Positions 1-7,704 of a stretch of 64,000 bases of DNA are shown here, in pieces; position 1 is the stretch's first letter, and every line of letters begins with the position of its first letter. The position numbers and the translations under genes are program-made. The notes under the pieces are model-generated. The model had not been told where the DNA came from, searched no databases, and saw nothing but the letters and a program-made list of their open reading frames with translations. Source of the stretch: Mesorhizobium australicum (lineage in GTDB: Bacteria; Pseudomonadota; Alphaproteobacteria; Rhizobiales; Rhizobiaceae); contig NZ_FXBL01000004.1 in assembly GCF_900177325.1 (NCBI RefSeq), positions 4,526,001 to 4,590,000 of the forward strand, read 5' to 3'.

Positions 1-7
1 CCGTCGA

Positions 8-808
8 CTATCTGTCGGGGAAGCGGGCCGCGCGCTTTTCCTTGAAGGCGAGCATCGCCTCCTGCACATGCTCCGTGGCCGCGAGGCTGGCCTGCGCATC
101 GCGTTCGAGATCGAGTTGCTGATCGAAATCGTTGTCGAACGCCGCGTCGACAAGCCGGCGCGCCGCAAGCTGTGCCGTGTTCGGTCCGGCGGCCAGTTGT
201 TCGGCAATACGGCGGGCTTCGGCGGCAAGCTCCTCGTCAGGGACGCATTTCCAGATCAGACCGAGCGCAGCGGCCCGTTCGCCATCCAGCACCTCGCCGG
301 ACAGCACCAGGCCGAGGGCCCGCGCACGGCCGAGATGGCGCGCGAGGTGCCAGGTCGAGCCGAGATCGGGCACCAGGGCGAGCTTCGGCGTGAAGGTCTG
401 GACGAAACGCCCCGACTTCCCCGCCACGACGATGTCCGCCGCGAGCGCCAGGCCCGCGCCGCCGCCAGCCGCGACGCCATTGACCGCCGCGACCGTCGGG
501 AACGGCGCGTTGCGGATCGCGCGAATCGTGCGGTTCATCAGCGTATCGAGCACCGCGGCGCAGGCGGCGGACCGTTCCTCCACCGGCAGGTGGGAACCCA
601 TCATCGGATCGGAAAGATCCGCGCCCGAGCAGAAGGCCCGACCCGAACCGGTGAGCACCATGGCGCGCACGCTCCGGTCCGCTGCCAGCGTGGCGATCGC
701 ATCGGTCAGTTCCTCGAATGTCTGGCGGCGAAGCGCGTTCAGCGTCTCCGGACGGTTGAGCGTGATGTGGGCAACCGGTCCGGCAATGCTGAGGTCGATG
801 TCGGACAT
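8..808 (-). CDS. Enoyl-CoA hydratase/isomerase (PaaG-like crotonase)
   Basis: This 266-residue protein has the full length of a single-domain crotonase. The oxyanion-hole region reads AAVNGVAAGGGAGLALAADI at about residues 105-125. Downstream, VPDLGSTW at about 147-154 resembles the PaaG/ring-epoxide isomerase branch, which has Asp where classical hydratases have the second catalytic Glu. It probably acts on an acyl-CoA in the cytoplasm as isomerase or hydratase; the substrate is unknown. It starts 1 nt after the marR stop, so it is the last gene of the operon that begins with the ABC receptor at 4955. The stop codon lies at bases 8-10, so the gene is complete. A plain enoyl-CoA hydratase is the alternative reading. 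Confidence 0.88.
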   Translation of the reverse strand: MSDIDLSIAGPVAHITLNRPETLNALRRQTFEELTDAIATLAADRSVRAMVLTGSGRAFCSGADLSDPMMGSHLPVEERSAACAAVLDTLMNRTIRAIRNAPFPTVAAVNGVAAGGGAGLALAADIVVAGKSGRFVQTFTPKLALVPDLGSTWHLARHLGRARALGLVLSGEVLDGERAAALGLIWKCVPDEELAAEARRIAEQLAAGPNTAQLAARRLVDAAFDNDFDQQLDLERDAQASLAATEHVQEAMLAFKEKRAARFPDR

Positions 809-809
809 T

Positions 810-1376
810 CTACTCCTCGATTTCCTGCACCGGCTGGCGCCGGCGCGACTTCCCGAATGCGATGGCGGCGAGTTCCGGGCTGAGTTCCGCGCCGGTGTAG
901 GTGATGGGAGGCAGCGCGTTCAACGTCTCCGTCAGTTCCTTGAGGAGCTGCTGCAGCAAATCCATGCGCTCCTTGCCGAAGGCGTTGTAGATCTCCCCGT
1001 AGATCCCTTCGGAATACGGTGCGACCGCATCGATCAGGGTGAGCCCCTGGGGACTGATCGAGATCAGCGCGCGGCGCATGTCGTCCGGGGCGGGACGCCG
1101 GATGATGTAGCCGCGCGATTCTATGTCCTTGAGGATACGCGACAGCGAAGGCGTCAGAAGGTAGGTGACCTTGGCCAGCGCCGTGACCTCGATCTCGTTG
1201 ATGGAACTCAGGGCGCGCAGCACACGCCACTGCTGCTCGGTGATGTTGAAGAGATGAAGCGAAGTACGGAACCGCTGCATCACCGCTTCGCGTGCCAGAA
1301 GCAGCGACATCGGCAGCGATTTGGAGAAGCTTCTCAGCTTGACGTTGGCCGGTCGATCCCAGGTTTTCTTGTTCAT
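810..1376 (-). CDS. hpaR: MarR-family regulator, HpaR/HpcR-like
   Basis: This 188-residue protein has a winged helix-turn-helix at about residues 44-110. The signature ITEQQWRVLRAL at 45-56 and TPSLSRILKDIE at 75-86 match the family of repressors of homoprotocatechuate operons (HpaR/HpcR). The usual family length is about 145 residues; this one has a C-terminal tail of about 30 residues rich in Arg and Gln. HpaR proteins are known to repress 4-hydroxyphenylacetate meta-pathway genes and to be released by the aromatic ligand. Here the hpa genes lie 13-27 kb away, and a shared palindrome TTAACNNGTTAA precedes them and most operons in between. I infer that this protein binds it. No copy sits directly upstream of marR, but one precedes the ABC operon that runs into it. 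The symbol is by family resemblance only. Confidence 0.8.
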   Translation of the reverse strand: MNKKTWDRPANVKLRSFSKSLPMSLLLAREAVMQRFRTSLHLFNITEQQWRVLRALSSINEIEVTALAKVTYLLTPSLSRILKDIESRGYIIRRPAPDDMRRALISISPQGLTLIDAVAPYSEGIYGEIYNAFGKERMDLLQQLLKELTETLNALPPITYTGAELSPELAAIAFGKSRRRQPVQEIEE

Positions 1377-1504
1377 TTACGTTCCCGTAGCTCCCGGCTC
1401 TTAGTACCAGGCGATCTGCACTGCACCGATGCCTGCGTGGATGCGGCAGGCTAGCATACTCGCTCCCTTAGGAAAGCGGCCGCCTGTATTGTTCGATGGC
1501 GACC

Positions 1505-2281
1505 TCAAAGCTTCGTCGGCTTCATTCGGTTCTCCAGCATGCCGAGGGGAACCATGATGACAGAACTCAGGACGAGGAGAACGACGACGGCCGCAAACAC
1601 GCCGGCAGCGTTGAACTGGACTGCGGCATGTTCGATCAGGAAGCCAAGTCCCCGATTGGAGGAAAGCGCCTCGGACACCACCGTGGTGGTGAGCGCATAG
1701 CCTATGGAGGTTCTGAATCCGGTATAGATCCAGGGAAGGATGGCAGGCAGCCGCACCTTGCGCACGATCTCGCCTTCCGTGGCCCCCATCAGCCTCAGCC
1801 CGTCCATCGTGTCGCGGTCCACGTCGGCCATGCCGCCGAGCGTGGCGTAGAGGAGGAGGAAAAACACGACCGAGGCCACCAGCACGACCTTCGACAGGAG
1901 GCCGATGCCGAAGAGGATGACAAGCAGCGGCAGCAGCGCCACCTTGGGAAGGCCGTAGAGCGCCGCGATGAACGGTGACAACACCCGTTCGGCGCGCGGC
2001 GCAAGGCCCAGAATCAGCCCGCAGGCGATCCCAAGCGACGCGCCGAGCGCGTAGCCGAGAAAGAGCGTCAGCATGGTCGAGCCGATGTGGATCCAGACCG
2101 AACCGCTCGCGAACCAGTCGACGATGACCCTGGAGATGCTGAGCGGATCGCTGATGTAGAAGGCCGGGATCAGGGTGCCGGACGCCAAGTGCCACGCAAC
2201 CAGCACGACCGCGAGAACGGCCGCCTGCTGACCGATCGTCGACAGCCGCATCTCCGTCGCGGAAACAGCCCTACTTGCCAA
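1505..2281 (-). CDS. ABC transporter permease, NitT/TauT (SsuC/TauC) type
   Basis: This 258-residue inner-membrane permease has about six hydrophobic segments. It carries the cytoplasmic coupling loop typical of BPD_transp_1 permeases, with LMGATEGEIVRKVRLPAILP at about residues 163-182 (the EAA-type motif). The family imports sulfonates, nitrate, taurine, thiamine precursors or aromatic acids such as phthalate. Its start overlaps the 3' end of the ATPase gene by 11 nt, which implies translational coupling. A second start (Met11) at 2251 is possible. Together with the permease at 3124-3921 it would form a heterodimeric channel, which is uncommon because most NitT/TauT systems use one permease. 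A 128-nt spacer with no recognised element separates it from marR. Confidence 0.9.
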   Translation of the reverse strand: MASRAVSATEMRLSTIGQQAAVLAVVLVAWHLASGTLIPAFYISDPLSISRVIVDWFASGSVWIHIGSTMLTLFLGYALGASLGIACGLILGLAPRAERVLSPFIAALYGLPKVALLPLLVILFGIGLLSKVVLVASVVFFLLLYATLGGMADVDRDTMDGLRLMGATEGEIVRKVRLPAILPWIYTGFRTSIGYALTTTVVSEALSSNRGLGFLIEHAAVQFNAAGVFAAVVVLLVLSSVIMVPLGMLENRMKPTKL

Positions 2282-3119
2282 GACCGGTCTCCGTCCCGAG
2301 CGCGACCTCGTCCTTGAGCTCGTTCCAGAGATCTTCGTAGAGCTTTCCGAATTCCGGCCTGAAGCGCAGGTTCACCGGATCGCGCGGCCGCTCGAACGGA
2401 ATCGTCCGCGTCGCTCTGATCCGACCAGGGCGCGAGGTGAACACCAGCACCCGGTCTGCCATGGCGATCGCTTCCTCCAGGTCGTGCGTGACCAGGATGA
2501 CCGTCATGCGACGGCGCTCGACGAGGCGCAGCAGTTCCTGTTGCATGATCAGCCTGAGCTGAGCGTCGAGCGCTCCGAAAGGCTCGTCGAGAAGCAACGT
2601 TTCCGGCTCGTAGATCAGCATGCGTGCAAAGGCGGCACGCTTGCGCATGCCGCCGGACAGTTCCGAAGGGTAGTGACGTTCGAAGCCCTTGAGCCCGACC
2701 AGCTCGATGATCTCGCGCACACGGTCGACCTGTTCGGCCTTGGGAAGACGGCGGCAGGCGAGCTCGAAGGCGATGCCGACATTGTCCTCGACCGTGCGCC
2801 AGGGCAACAACGTGTCCTTCTGGGTCATGTAGCCGACCCGCACGTTAGGGCCGTTCACCGGCTTGCCGTCATAGGTGACAACGCCTTCGGTCGGCTTGAG
2901 AAGGCCGGCAACCATATTGAGCACCGTCGACTTGCCGCAGCCGCTTGGCCCGACGAGCGCCGTGAAGGATTGCGACGGCACCTCAATGTCGATGCCGTCG
3001 ACGGCACGCACGCGCATGTCGCGCGAAGCGAATTCCACGACCACGTCCCTGAGGCTGATCTTGTCGGCCGGCTGGCGTCCGGCGGGCACAAGCCCGCGCG
3101 TATCAGTCATCGCATTCAT
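2271..3119 (-). CDS. ABC transporter ATP-binding protein, NitT/TauT type
   Basis: This 282-residue ATPase has Walker A GPSGCGKST, the Q-loop region YMTQKDTLLPWRT, signature LSGGMRKR, Walker B LLLDEPFGALD and the switch His in VTHDLEEAI. All catalytic elements are intact. It energises import through the two flanking permeases. The chosen ATG at 3119 follows the upstream permease stop by 4 nt and has AGGTGAA as ribosome binding site; a longer reading from 3146 would overlap that permease for no reason. The order receptor-permease-ATPase-permease on the minus strand indicates one transcript starting upstream of 4955. Confidence 0.93.
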   Translation of the reverse strand: MNAMTDTRGLVPAGRQPADKISLRDVVVEFASRDMRVRAVDGIDIEVPSQSFTALVGPSGCGKSTVLNMVAGLLKPTEGVVTYDGKPVNGPNVRVGYMTQKDTLLPWRTVEDNVGIAFELACRRLPKAEQVDRVREIIELVGLKGFERHYPSELSGGMRKRAAFARMLIYEPETLLLDEPFGALDAQLRLIMQQELLRLVERRRMTVILVTHDLEEAIAMADRVLVFTSRPGRIRATRTIPFERPRDPVNLRFRPEFGKLYEDLWNELKDEVALGTETGLGK

Positions 3120-3123
3120 CCGT

Positions 3124-3921
3124 TCACCTGTTGTCTGCCGGCACACGCCAACGCATCAGCCGCCGCTCCAGACGCGCCATGAGGTCGTTGACCAGCGCGC
3201 CGAGCACCATCATCAGAAGCAGGACCGTATAGACGCCGGTCATGTCGAACTGCTGCGCCGAGCGGGTGATCAGATGCCCCAGCCCCGCCTGCGAAAGCAT
3301 CATCTCCCCGATCACCGCGGCGATGAAGGCATAGGGCAGCGCGTTCTTGAGCGCCGCCATGATCCAGCTCGTGCTGCCGGGCAGAACGACCTTCCTGAAG
3401 CGCTCCCAGCGCGTCGCACCCATCAGCGTCAGCGAATCGAGCAGGTCGTCATCCACCGCGCGCGCACCTGAAAACGTGTTGAAGAACAGGAGCAGGAAGG
3501 ACACGAAGGCGACCAGCACGATCTTCGGCTGCATACCGAGGCCGAACCACATGATCAGCAGCGGCGTCATCGCGACGATCGGCAGCGAATTGAGCAGCAC
3601 GATGAAGGGCCGGAACACCGCACCGGCACGAGGCGACCGGCCGACGACGAGGCCCACGGCAACCCCAAGCGGCACCCCGATGGCGAGCCCGGCGCCGATT
3701 TCGGCGAACGTGACGCCGATGTGCCGGGCGAGGTCGTTCGATGCCCACTCGGCCAGCCGCACCAGCATGGCGCTCGGACGGCTGGTCCAGCGATCGGAAA
3801 CGAGCCGGCCCCACGCCTCCCATACGGCAAGAAGCGCGAGGGCAAGCGCTGCCCTCTGAAGCCAGAGCTCTCGCTCCTCGTTCCTGCGTCCGCCTCGGCG
3901 CGTGGGGGTCGTCGCCGTCAT
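3124..3921 (-). CDS. ABC transporter permease, NitT/TauT type
   Basis: This 265-residue membrane protein has an Arg-rich cytoplasmic N-terminus of about 18 residues followed by about six transmembrane segments. The coupling-loop motif LMGATRWERFRKVVLPGS lies at about residues 168-185. It is a clear relative of the permease at 1505-2281, which shares LLLFFN/LLLYAT-type helices and the LMGAT loop, so the two probably arose by duplication and pair as a heterodimer. Its ATG overlaps the receptor stop codon (ATGA), so it is translationally coupled to the receptor gene. Confidence 0.9.
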   Translation of the reverse strand: MTATTPTRRGGRRNEERELWLQRAALALALLAVWEAWGRLVSDRWTSRPSAMLVRLAEWASNDLARHIGVTFAEIGAGLAIGVPLGVAVGLVVGRSPRAGAVFRPFIVLLNSLPIVAMTPLLIMWFGLGMQPKIVLVAFVSFLLLFFNTFSGARAVDDDLLDSLTLMGATRWERFRKVVLPGSTSWIMAALKNALPYAFIAAVIGEMMLSQAGLGHLITRSAQQFDMTGVYTVLLLMMVLGALVNDLMARLERRLMRWRVPADNR

Positions 3922-4955
3922 TTCAGCACTTCGGCCGCCGCCTTGTCGGCGAACTGGTTGTCGACGAACTGCTCGAAGGTCACGGTCACCGGCTTGTCGG
4001 AGGTGATCGATATCCAGTCGAGAAGCTTCTGGTACTCCTCCTTCGAGATGACGGGCGTGGCGGACGACTTGCCGCGATAGCGCGGCTCGAAGGCCTTGTA
4101 GATCGCCTCATCTGTGTCGGGGAAATACGATTTCAGCATCTCGCCCACCTTGTCCGGCTCCGCCGCCGTGAGCTTCATGGCCTCGGTCAGGGCATGAACG
4201 ACCGATCCCACGACCTCGGGCTTCTCCTTGACCAGCGAGCCGGCGGCGATGATCGCCGTGTAGGGAACGCCTTCGAGCTCGGGGATGCCGCCCTTGAGCG
4301 GATCGACGATGATCGTGCCCACGCCGTCGGCCTCGGCCTTCTCCGGCCAGGGTGCGCCAAGCATGACGCCGTCGATCGCGCCCTGTTCGAAGGCCGCGAA
4401 CATCGCCCCCGGATTGCCGAGCGGCTGGATCGTGATCGCCTCGTCCGGCTTGACGCCGCGCTTGACCAGCCAGCTGCGCAGCAGCACGTCGGTGGTGCTG
4501 CCGATGCCGGTGACGGCGATGGTCACGTTCTTGAGGCGCGACACGACGTCGTCGATCCCCATCCCGGCGGTGATGCCGGTCTTCTCCATGGCCGCCTTGG
4601 AAAGGACGAGCTGGATCGGATAGGCGTTGAAGAGACCGCTGACGGCCACGAGATCGGCGCCGTTCTCCCGGGCGCTGATCGACGGCTGCATGCCGACGAC
4701 GGCAAAATCCGCGCTACGGCTGGCGACCGCCGCGATCTGGCGCGAGCCGGCGCCCACGTCGACCCACTGGATGGCGATGCCGTCCTTCTTGAACAGGCCC
4801 GCCGCCTCAGCGACATAGAAAGGATAGAAATGCAGCGCCGCGCCCGGTGTCGCCACCGTGATCGTCTGCTCTTCAGCCGCAGCCTGCCAGCCTCCCAGAC
4901 CGAATGAAAACGTCAGGGCCGCGGCTATCGCGGCCATCTTCAATTTCACGAACAT
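3918..4955 (-). CDS. ABC transporter periplasmic substrate-binding protein, NitT/TauT (NMT1) family
   Basis: This 345-residue secreted receptor has a Sec signal peptide at about residues 1-27 (MFVKLKMAAI, a hydrophobic core, then WQAAAEE). The NMT1/SsuA-like fold follows, with FYPFYVAEAAGLFKKDGI at about 43-60 and an IVGMQPS-like ligand-loop segment near 87-93. It delivers a small anionic ligand to the permeases encoded downstream; by context an aromatic carboxylate is as likely as a sulfonate. It is the first gene of a six-gene minus-strand run (receptor, permease, ATPase, permease, marR, crotonase). The palindrome at 4999-5010 lies 44 bp upstream of its start, in the expected promoter region. 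Confidence 0.9.
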   Translation of the reverse strand: MFVKLKMAAIAAALTFSFGLGGWQAAAEEQTITVATPGAALHFYPFYVAEAAGLFKKDGIAIQWVDVGAGSRQIAAVASRSADFAVVGMQPSISARENGADLVAVSGLFNAYPIQLVLSKAAMEKTGITAGMGIDDVVSRLKNVTIAVTGIGSTTDVLLRSWLVKRGVKPDEAITIQPLGNPGAMFAAFEQGAIDGVMLGAPWPEKAEADGVGTIIVDPLKGGIPELEGVPYTAIIAAGSLVKEKPEVVGSVVHALTEAMKLTAAEPDKVGEMLKSYFPDTDEAIYKAFEPRYRGKSSATPVISKEEYQKLLDWISITSDKPVTVTFEQFVDNQFADKAAAEVLK

Positions 4956-4998
4956 AAAGACCTTCCTCCCTAGACGGTCACGCGTCGAAGGTAGCTAC

Positions 4999-5010
4999 TT
5001 AACCTGTTAT
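4999..5010. promoter_or_regulatory. Operator candidate A, TTAACCTGTTAT
   Basis: This is an imperfect 12-bp inverted repeat matching TTAACNNGTTAA with one end mismatch. It lies 44 bp upstream of the ABC receptor start, in the 93-bp spacer behind the dehydrogenase gene. The operon it would control ends in the HpaR-like marR gene, so binding here would give autoregulation. It belongs to the series described at 9265, 19320, 21049, 25167, 27418, 33201, 34975 and 47969. Confidence 0.62.
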
Positions 5011-5048
5011 TGATCTACCGGCAAGGCAACGGCGTAGCCAAACTTCGT

Positions 5049-5945
5049 TTACTCGGCGTCGCCCACTACAATCCCGCCGCCCCAGGCCTCGAACACCTTG
5101 ATCGTGTTGCTGTAGTCGGCCTCCGGTCCGAGCTGGTCTGCGACGAGTGCGAAGAGATTGGCGACCGTCGAGCCGACGAAAGCTGGCATCTGGGTCGAGC
5201 GTGCCAGTTTGAGGAAGAGCTGGCTGTCCTTGACGCCGATCGAGAGCGGACCGCCATATTTGAACGTGCGCGGCAGGATCGCGGCTGGAAACTTGTCGAC
5301 GGTCGCGGAGTTGCGGCCGGTGCTGGCATTGATCACGTCGATCATGGTGCGCGCATCGAGCCCCGCCTTGACACCGATCGAGACCGCTTCGCAGCTCGCG
5401 ACGAAAGCCGTGATCGACAGCATGTTGTTGACCAGCTTCACGACCTGCGCCTGGCCGGGCACATCTCCAACCTCGAAGACATGCTCGGCAAGCAGGTTCA
5501 GTGTGTCCATCGCCGTTGCGCGGGTGTCCGGTCTCCCCGCAACGATGGCGGTCAGCGTTCCCTGGTGCGCGCGCTTCGGACCGCCGCTGATCGGCGCGTC
5601 GAGGAAGCCGATGCCGCTTGCGTGGAGCTTCCCGGCAATGTGCTCCATCGCCTCCTTGCCGAGGGTCGACATCTCGACATAGGTGCGCAGCGCCGATCCG
5701 CCCGCCGCACCGTCGGCGCCGAAGGCGGCCGCGAAGCTCGCCGCCTCGGACGGCAGGCAGGCTATCGCCAGGTTGGCGCGATCCGCCACGTCGCGGGCGC
5801 TCGTGGCCGGCTCGCCGCCGAGCGCCGTGAAGGCAGCCATCCGTTCAGCACTGATGTCGTAGCCGGTGACGCTCCTGCCAAGCCCGAGCAGCCGCGCGGC
5901 CATCCCGCCGCCCATGCCGCCCAACCCGATGATTCCAATCGTCAA
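5049..5945 (-). CDS. NAD(P)-dependent beta-hydroxyacid dehydrogenase (3-hydroxyisobutyrate dehydrogenase-like)
   Basis: This 298-residue protein has the Rossmann motif GIIGLGGMGGGMAARLL at residues 4-20. The substrate-binding DAPISGGPKRAHQGTL segment lies at about 117-132, and the catalytic Lys in VVKLVNNML at about 167-175. The family oxidises 3-hydroxyisobutyrate, tartronate semialdehyde and related beta-hydroxyacids, or reduces the matching semialdehydes. It follows the arylmalonate-decarboxylase-like gene by 26 nt and the LysR gene before that, so the three form one minus-strand operon. A role on a malonate- or hydroxymalonate-type intermediate would fit the neighbour, but that is inference. 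A paralogue lies at 44159-45100. Confidence 0.88.
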   Translation of the reverse strand: MTIGIIGLGGMGGGMAARLLGLGRSVTGYDISAERMAAFTALGGEPATSARDVADRANLAIACLPSEAASFAAAFGADGAAGGSALRTYVEMSTLGKEAMEHIAGKLHASGIGFLDAPISGGPKRAHQGTLTAIVAGRPDTRATAMDTLNLLAEHVFEVGDVPGQAQVVKLVNNMLSITAFVASCEAVSIGVKAGLDARTMIDVINASTGRNSATVDKFPAAILPRTFKYGGPLSIGVKDSQLFLKLARSTQMPAFVGSTVANLFALVADQLGPEADYSNTIKVFEAWGGGIVVGDAE

Positions 5946-5971
5946 TTCACCCTCCGCTAAGGTTCGGCGTG

Positions 5972-6679
5972 TCAGGCGCCAGTTTCGTAGAGACGCCCCA
6001 TGCCGGGCGAAATGGCGCTCGATCCGGCCAGCCTGACAGCTGCCCAGCTTCCGACCATCGCGCTGGATATGACTGGCTTTCCCAGTTCGCGCTCGAGCGC
6101 GGCCGCGACCGGAGTGGTGCGCATGCCGGCGCAGGACAGCACCACCGCCTCCGCATCGGGTGCGCCCGCCGCGACCCTCCGGGCAAGGTCCGCGATCGCC
6201 TCCGGCGCCACCGCCTCCACCTCCGGCAAGGCGGTGATGCCCAGGCCCGAGATCCGCTCGATCTCGAAGCCGCAGGCCTCGAAATAACGGCGAAACATTG
6301 CGTCGACCTCAGCGGTATAGGCAGTTGCCACGGCGATGCGCCGCGCGCGCAGCCGCTCGAGAGCCTGTATCATGGCGCTGGTCAGCGTCATGGCGGGGAC
6401 CCCGGACGCTTCACGCATCGCCGCTTCCAGTTCGCCATTGAAGGCCGGCCCCTTGAAGAAGCTCAATGACGTGCCGAACAGGAGGATCGCCGAAACGCCG
6501 CGTGAGGCAAGCACGCGCGCGGTAGCCTCCACGCGACCGACGGCCTCGCCATAGCCTTCGGCCGTGAGCCCGCGCACGCCGAGCCCGGCGACCTCGAACG
6601 CGACATCTGGATACATCGCCGCCGCATCGGGCGGGACGATGCCGTCGAGCGGCGGCACGATGAGTCCCACCTTGACCAC
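5972..6679 (-). CDS. Arylmalonate decarboxylase-like protein (Asp/Glu racemase superfamily)
   Basis: This protein has 235 residues from the GTG at 6679, which follows a strong GGGAGGGA site; an ATG at 6697 overlapping the lysR stop is the alternative. From memory it closely follows Bordetella arylmalonate decarboxylase: GLIVPP at 5-10, EGYGEAV, GTSLSF at 69-74, AFN, ATAYTAEVD around Tyr121, and LSCAGM with Cys183. Racemases of this fold use two cysteines. Here, as in the decarboxylase, the first position is Gly69, Thr70 and Ser71 are in place for a dioxyanion hole, and only Cys183 remains. This supports cofactor-free decarboxylation of a disubstituted malonate rather than racemisation. Maleate cis-trans isomerases, which have two Cys, are a less likely reading. 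The gene is cotranscribed with lysR and the dehydrogenase at 5049. Confidence 0.72.
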   Translation of the reverse strand: MVKVGLIVPPLDGIVPPDAAAMYPDVAFEVAGLGVRGLTAEGYGEAVGRVEATARVLASRGVSAILLFGTSLSFFKGPAFNGELEAAMREASGVPAMTLTSAMIQALERLRARRIAVATAYTAEVDAMFRRYFEACGFEIERISGLGITALPEVEAVAPEAIADLARRVAAGAPDAEAVVLSCAGMRTTPVAAALERELGKPVISSAMVGSWAAVRLAGSSAISPGMGRLYETGA

Positions 6680-6693
6680 GTCATTCCCTCCCG

Positions 6694-7626
6694 TCATCCG
6701 TCGAGCCGCGCAGCAACCGCCTTCGCCGCCCTGACCACCAGGCCACGCAGCCAACGGTTGATCGGCGTCTGGTGCGCGCGACCGCTCCAGAACAGATGGA
6801 CGTCGAAGCTGCGATCAAACGGCGCGGCGATACGCACGCAACTCTCAGCCATAGCCGGCGCGAGCGCGGAAGGAGCGGTCAGCACAAGATCGGTTCCTTC
6901 AATCAGCCTGTGGACCATCCCGAAACTCGGCAGCTCCAGCTTGGGTATAATATCTATGTTAAGTGATTTCAGCGTCTCGCGATAGAACGGTTTCCATCCT
7001 CCGTCATAATTAACCGTCACATGCTCCGCGCGCGCATATTCTTCCAGAGAGATGCCCTCCCGCGCGGCGCGGCTGTTCCGGTCGACGAAACATGCATAGC
7101 GCTCTGTGAACAGGACACGGGTGTAGAGGCCGGCCGTGTCCGCGAGCAGCGGCGAGATCAGAATGTCGCATTCGTCGGCGAGGAGCTGACGATGACCCTG
7201 CGTGTGCGACTGCATGATCGAAACGCGTAGGCCAGGCGCCTCGGCGCGCAGCGCCCGCATAAGCTGGGGCAGGATCACCGTCCGCTCGTAGAAATTGCAG
7301 GAGATCACCAATCGTCCACGTGTCGTAGCCGGATCGAAATGTTGCGGAGCGGCGAGGCGCGCGAAATCGCGAAGCAGGCGTTCCGCCTCGGTGACGATCT
7401 CCTCACATCGCTCCGTCGGCAGGATGCCCCGCCCTGCGCGAACGAAAAGCTCGTCGCCAAACGTCTCACGCAGCCGGCCGATCGTGTAGCTGACCGTGGA
7501 CTGGTTGAGCCCCAACCGGTGCGCCGCCGCGGTCAACGATCCGGCCTTGTGCACGGTGATCAGCACGCGCAGCGCGCGCAGGTCTATGTTTCCATCGAAT
7601 TCTTCCATAGATTGGATCGATACCAT
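6694..7626 (-). CDS. LysR-family transcriptional regulator
   Basis: This protein has 310 residues from the ATG at 7626; an ATG at 7608 (MEEFDGNIDLRAL) is equally possible. The N-terminal winged HTH covers about residues 18-75, with SLTAAAHRLGLNQSTVSY and the wing FVRAGRGILPT. A LysR substrate domain follows. The open frame extends upstream to 8718, but that part is antisense to the P450 gene and not coding. It is divergent from the P450/ferredoxin pair across a 78-bp gap and overlaps the decarboxylase-like gene downstream. By the usual LysR pattern it probably controls one or both transcripts in response to a pathway intermediate. Confidence 0.9.
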   Translation of the reverse strand: MVSIQSMEEFDGNIDLRALRVLITVHKAGSLTAAAHRLGLNQSTVSYTIGRLRETFGDELFVRAGRGILPTERCEEIVTEAERLLRDFARLAAPQHFDPATTRGRLVISCNFYERTVILPQLMRALRAEAPGLRVSIMQSHTQGHRQLLADECDILISPLLADTAGLYTRVLFTERYACFVDRNSRAAREGISLEEYARAEHVTVNYDGGWKPFYRETLKSLNIDIIPKLELPSFGMVHRLIEGTDLVLTAPSALAPAMAESCVRIAAPFDRSFDVHLFWSGRAHQTPINRWLRGLVVRAAKAVAARLDG

Positions 7627-7704
7627 GCACTTGTTCGACAGATAAGCCCATGGTTCGTCCTCGCAAAAGGCAGCGCCAGGCGCGCCGCCGCGGAGGAGAG
7701 CCCG

